A stretch of 64,000 nucleotides of DNA from Trichopria drosophilae. Its lineage: Eukaryota > Arthropoda > Insecta > Hymenoptera > Diapriidae. Made by a program: the position numbers and the translations under genes. Positions 59,302 through 64,000 of this stretch are shown piece by piece. Where the stretch lies: NCBI GenBank assembly GCA_030407085.1, contig CM059587.1, positions 36,181,001 to 36,245,000 on the forward strand, given 5' to 3'. Below the pieces are notes generated by a model. That model saw nothing but the letters and a program-made list of their open reading frames with translations, did not search any database and was not told the DNA's origin. Each line of letters starts with the position of its first letter. Position 1 is the stretch's first letter.

Positions 59302-60456
59302 GTAATTTTATGCGTTAATTAATATAAAAGATTATATTTCATGCAATTTATTAAAATCATCTTTAAAAAATCGATTTTAAACCAAAATTCCATCGAAATG
59401 ATAAACTTAGACAAATATTAAATAGAAATACAATTCTTTTAAAGATAAAACAATCTATATAAATGAAATAACACTGGAAAAGAAACATAAAATGAAAAGA
59501 AACTAATCGAATGTAGAATAACATTTAAGGTGGAGATTGTTTAAAATAATTAAAAGAAAGCGAGGAAAAACTATATATTGTGTGAAATGATAATAGTTTC
59601 ATTTTAAGACAATATCTTCTTACTGTTGTGACATAACTATAATTATTGTATACAAATTTATTTTGCTACAATCGATTTCATCAAAATCTTTTGTAAAAAT
59701 AATATATTCTGTTAAATTTTAGTCAAACTGTATTCGATCAAAGTTTTCAGGTGTTTTGGACTAATACTCGAAACTATACTAATCTAGTGCTTTTATTTCT
59801 TTCATCTTTTAAATGTATACTTATTTTGTTCGTATATTACTATCATTTTATTTAAAATTGTTCGCACAATAATGCATTTTAAACATAAAAGAAATTATCA
59901 TAAACTTACAAACCATGAACTAAACAAAAATTAAATTGACTTGAATTCTCATCAATTGCGTTTCTCTCTTTGAGTTTTCTCTATAATTTTGTTGGTTTGT
60001 TATGGAACATTTCCAAACAAGAGTCTTAAAGAATAGTAGAGAATTTTATGTATTTAATACTGTACACATATTGCAAATATTCTTTGTTCGATGAGAATCA
60101 ACTAGCTTTATATTGAATCTCTATCGAAAAAAGTGTAAAGAAAATTTATTGCAATTTCGGCATACGAATTGTCATACAAGAGAGTAGTTCTTCATACAGC
60201 CGCTAGAGGCACGATCGTGATAATTGAAACTCTCCTTTCTTTCTCGCTACAGTGACGCACGTCCGTTTCATATGTGGGGCATTACACACCAACTCACCAG
60301 CTTTTGAAATTGACCGGTAGATTTTTTATTCTTATAATTTGGTAAAATAAGTATTTTGCTCACACTTTTTCCGATTTTGAAAGACACTCACTGACAAGTG
60401 AGAATTTTTCAAAATATGTTTTGAAATTATCAAACCCTTCTAACTCGGTTGTTATG

Positions 60457-60685
60457 CAGTAGAACTTCACTTTATTGTCCTACTCGGGGTTTTGTCTTTC
60501 ATTTTGTTGTCCGATAAATACACATCGTTTCTTGCGCACCTTCCAGCTGATACAATAGGGATGACACTGGAAATACAAAAGAGGGAAAAAGAACTAACCT
60601 TACCTGCGCTAAATACGTGAGGGGAATCTCGCTAATAATGTGAAGGTGCTAACAAAGTGAAGAGCAATAAAGTGAAGTTCTACTA
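60457..60685. mobile_element. CAGTA-ended MITE, copy 2
   Basis: Begins CAGTAGAACTTCACTTTATT and ends AATAAAGTGAAGTTCTACT, a 229-bp element with good inverted ends. It shares internal sequence with the copy at 1830-1996 in the opposite orientation. No coding content. Confidence 0.72.
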
Positions 60686-60949
60686 TAATTAAATAGCAAG
60701 TAAACAATAATATTGCTAATTTTAAAATGTAGTTTCATATGAAAATAATAATAATAAATTCAACATTTTTTAAAAATGGACATTTTTATTAAATTCAGAA
60801 AAAAATCAGTAATAAGTACTGCACATGTTTTGGCACCAAATTTTGTATACCACATAGTGTATTGTATTCTTTTCTATAATAATGGCATACAAAATGTTTA
60901 TTGCTACATATAGAAATAACAAAAAAAAACTCAAATGTAATTGTAATTA

Positions 60950-61470
60950 AAAAAAATGTATATGAAGTATTTCTGGTCGTTAATGACGAATCCAGGGTCA
61001 GTTTTTAAAAAATAAAAATGAACAGCTTTGTTTCCAATTTGTTACTCGGAGGTTTCTGGGGACGCTCAATGCGAATCGAACCTTAGATTTTCAAAATTCA
61101 AAATGGCGGATCCAATATGGCGATCGACAAAATAAAAAATTTATTGGATTTAGTTGAAATTTGTTACTCGGTGGTTTCTGGAGTCGCTGATTAAGAATAT
61201 GATATTGTACTTTCGAAATTTAAAATGTCAGTTTTCAAATTTTTGTACGACGTATTGGATCTGCCATTTTGAATTTTGAAAATCTCCGCCGGATTCGTAA
61301 TCAACGACCCCGAAAACCCTCGGTTAACAAGTTTCAAGTGAATCTGATCAATTTTCAATTTTTTATCCGCCATATTAGATCCGCCGTATTGGATCTTCCA
61401 TTTTGAATTTTGAAAATCTGAGATCGGATTCGTAATCAGCAATCCCGAATATCTTCGAATAACAAATGTT
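60950..61470. repeat. GGCGGATCC-type repeats, both orientations
   Basis: Forward units (ATTCAAAATGGCGGATCC at about 61098) and reverse units (CCGTATTGGATCTTCC, AATCAGCAATCCCG) alternate at about 110-130 bp. It ends near GGGTTAA at 61512, which suggests it is part of a TTAA-type element like the nested one. Confidence 0.6.
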
Positions 61471-61716
61471 AGCTTTTTTCCATATAAGGAAATACATATG
61501 TATGCTTCAAAGGGTTAAATAAAGTAGTAATATTCGAGGAATATTTTTTTTAACTGAGGGCTGTTGTCGGGCGGACGTTTATCTTTTTGCCATAAGACGT
61601 ATAATATCTTTGACGTACACATAAGAAATGTGTTATTATGAGTGCCATTCCATTTTAAAACGATTAAGTTTTGGAGTATTTTTTTGACATCGAAATTTTT
61701 TAATATGCTGGAAATA

Positions 61717-61992
61717 CAGTATTCCCCGTCGTAAGTTATACCGCCCAAAGTTACATATATCTAGCCTAAGTTATAGATTCGACTTGTCCAAAGTTATGCC
61801 ACTCTCTTCCTCTCCTTCCCCCACCACATTGTTTCGCTGAGCCACACTCGCTCACGATACACACATACAGAAGCAGTCATTGCACGGATATAAACCGAGT
61901 TACGGAAGTGGGGAAAGTGAGGGGCTATAACTTTGGATAAATTTCCACCATTTTGAAAGAACCGACGGTATAACTTAGGATGGGGACTACTG
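61717..61992. mobile_element. CAGTA-ended MITE, second type
   Basis: 276 bp, flanked by TA on both sides. Left end CAGTATTCCCCGTCGTAAGT, right end the inverse of CAGTAGTCCCCATCCTAAGT, both followed by TATACCG. TA duplication and CAGTA ends fit pogo/Tigger. No coding content. Confidence 0.82.
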
Positions 61993-62539
61993 TATCTTAT
62001 TATTGGAGGTATTTGGTGACAAATTCACTCTTGGAAATTTTTCGACATCGGCTAAAATGGCGGAGATACGAGCCTTCAAAATTTGAATATTTTAATATTT
62101 TGTCGGGTTTCAAAAATTTATATCTCGGAAAATACTCATCGTAGCGTAATTTTACATATATAAAATATTGCCAGAAAATACTTCTATATAAAAAAAAACA
62201 TTGACTTCTAAAAAATTAATTTTGAATATTGTTATTGGTAATTGTTATAAACAAACTGTGCATATTGCCGGGCGGCCAGAGTTAAAAACTAAAAAAAAAA
62301 AATATAATATAGCCAACCATGTTTTCTTTCGAAATCCGTTGAAAAAAATTAGGGTCCGTGAGAATTGGCACCGTAATAAATAAATAAAGCGGCAAATGCC
62401 ATAGCGCTCGGAGGAATAGAATACTACCGAACGATAGGCGCAGTTCAGAATATTCGGGTTTTCGACTACTACGCTCGGCCATTAGTGAAGTTTGGTGATA
62501 TATTGGTCATACCAATATCCAAATCGTCTACGATTTTCT

Positions 62540-62840
62540 ACAAATTCACCATTGCGATTTCTAAAATTTTGTGTTCTCATATGCAATTGACAACTTCGAA
62601 ACCCCCGAAATATCAAGTTTCATAGAATTTAATGTAAATTTTTCAATGTTATCCTTCATATTGGATACGCCATTTATAATTTCAATAATTTCAAATATCT
62701 GAAGTCGAATTTGTAATCAGCGAGCTCGAAACCCTAAAACCGGAAAATGCTGTTGAAGTCAATGGAAATTAAACATTTTTTTCGTCGTTTTCAATTTTAA
62801 AATTGTGAGACCAGAATCGTAATCAGTAGCGCTAAAAATA
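62540..62840. repeat. GGCGGATCC-type repeat, diverged
   Basis: ATTGGATACGCCATTTATAA, AATTTGTAATCAGCGAGC and AACCCCCGAAATATCAAG match the reverse orientation of the unit. Confidence 0.5.
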
Positions 62841-62929
62841 TAAGAATCGCTATCATTAATAGTGGGGTCTTTCACAAATGACTTTTTTAATTGTTAATTT
62901 TTTTATATTATTTTGTTTATGATTACACA

Positions 62930-63015
62930 GCCCCACAAAGAAAAGAGGGTTGAACTGGGAACTAGACCACATAGGTCCGATGTATTTTAACCACTAAACT
63001 CGATCTGCAATAAAA
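62930..63015 (-). repeat. Possible tRNA-derived SINE head
   Basis: The minus strand reads GAGTTTAGTGGTTAAAATAC and later CTAGTTCCCAGTTCAACCC, with spacing like the A and B boxes of a tRNA (TRGYNNARNNG and GGTTCRANTCC). Pairing of the arms is poor, so it is not a working tRNA. Confidence 0.35.
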
Positions 63016-64000
63016 AGTGCGTTTTCCCGCTCGTTGTCGAGAAAACCTAAAAAAACTATAAAAAACACGATTCATCAGAGTTCATCGTAATTGAGATATA
63101 TTCTTCCTCGGGAATGCACGCGAGTTGTCCGAGAGGGGGAAATTATAGATTTTTCATTGGTTGGGCATAAGCGGAATTTCATTGTTAGAATCCGACCCAC
63201 GTTACATCTAAAACACGTTTTTATAGCAAAAAAAAGCTTTAAAAAAAGGAAAATTATATTTCTCTGGTTGCAACAACATTATTTCGATGTACTTTGACCT
63301 GGTCAAAACTGCGAAAAACAAACACGTTTCTACTAAAACAAGGTTCTACTTGATAGTTTATTAAGTTGTAAAACTCGAAGAGTCATATGTTTTGTGTTTA
63401 GTTAATAAAATCATAATAACTCCTTAATTCTTAAGAGGGAAGAAACTTATATTTATACATGATTCGTAATGTTTAATCATACAACATCTCATAACATTAA
63501 TAGAATTTGTTAAAAGTAATGGTTATCGTAATATGTTCACAGAAAATGTAACAAAATAATGAACCACAATAATCCGTAAACAAGAAAATATACCGAAAAA
63601 GGTAATGTATAGGATAATCTCAACATTCAACAAAAAACGTAATATTTCATACTCTCATAAAACTATTTTTAAGAAACACATTAAAGTAATAAATGTAATA
63701 TAACTCCATCCATAAAAAACAATCTGAACCAACATTAGTCATGTAAATAGTTGATGTTTTTAAAAAAGTGCCAACAGTGACATGTGTGTCTTGTACCTAA
63801 AATATGAAAAAAAAATCGGGAAACTTATAACAGAACAGATCAGAAATCATCTGCCATATTTAGAGGTAGTTAAAATAATGAAAATATTTTAGAAAAAAGC
63901 ATTAGAACGCGAAAAACTTTTCAAATTTAAAGGAAAATCTGTATTCTAACATATATGATACAAAAAAAAAAACAATAAAAAGTTCCATCATTGTGATGAT

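Larger units (their letters stand above)
59302..64000 (+). other. EPG5: EPG5 intron 4, 5' part
   Basis: No further EPG5 exon was found to the window end. It holds two CAGTA MITEs, GGCGGATCC-type repeats, a possible tRNA-derived SINE, and AT-rich DNA. The last 700 bases (63300-64000) show nothing recognisable. Confidence 0.7.

Noticed and set aside
60190..60206. CCGCTAGAGGCACG as a third CTCF-like site
   Set aside because: Lacks one G of the core GGC spacing; weaker than the two in rough.

Overview
This is an AT-rich, repeat-filled piece of an insect nuclear genome. The evidence is eukaryotic split genes with GT-AG introns, an insect-specific homeobox gene (rough), Pol III tRNA signals, and many insect-type DNA transposons, MITEs and non-LTR or Penelope-like fragments. 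A hymenopteran is my guess from general character only; the sequence does not fix the order.

Three recognisable protein genes are present. (1) rough (ro) lies on the minus strand, with coding exons at 25836-25476, 7619-7376 and 2630-2294. The phases agree and give a 313-residue homeodomain protein. Its introns of 17.9 kb and 4.7 kb are full of repeats, and two sites resembling the CTCF consensus sit in them. (2) An SLC49A4/DIRC2-type lysosomal MFS transporter lies on the plus strand, in ten exons from 37089 to 48164. The exons sum to exactly 475 codons including the stop. The first coding exon is only 10 bases and is inferred; it creates an acidic dileucine signal, and a housekeeping-type promoter (palindromic TGCGCATGCGCA, two CCAAT boxes) lies just upstream. 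Intron 2 is a GC-AG intron, and intron 6 carries an antisense tRNA-Arg(TCT). (3) The 5' part of EPG5, the autophagosome-lysosome tether, lies on the plus strand from 55630. Four exons encode residues 1-453; the rest lies beyond the window, after an intron of more than 4.6 kb.

Weaker gene candidates are a plus-strand pair of coding stretches nested in rough intron 2 (3198-4282) and a pair of coding-like exons just upstream of EPG5 (51996-52101, 54954-55110). I do not recognise either.

Mobile DNA by region: a CAGTA-ended MITE at 1.8 kb with a sister copy at 60.5 kb and a cousin at 61.7 kb; two clusters of a 0.4-kb MITE family carrying TGCGCATGCGCA sites (12.1-13.2 kb and 41.0-42.3 kb); two pogo-like remnants, one with a PHD finger (17.7 kb) and one with a helix-turn-helix (37.7 kb); a decayed Penelope-like element with RT and GIY-YIG remnants (28.0-29.6 kb); long-TIR MITEs at 35.2, 36.3 and 52.8 kb, the last with a perfect 10-bp target duplication; a Jockey-type RT fragment at 48.9-49.8 kb; a 91-bp minisatellite at 53.8-54.5 kb; and a 2-kb foldback element flanked by TTAA in EPG5 intron 2, with a second TTAA-flanked element inserted in one arm. 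An interspersed repeat built on the phrase ATTCAAAATGGCGGATCC recurs across the window.

I see no sign of an entirely new biological system. The most useful results are the reconstructed gene models, the nested TTAA elements, the CTCF-like sites in rough, and the MITEs that carry a promoter-type motif.
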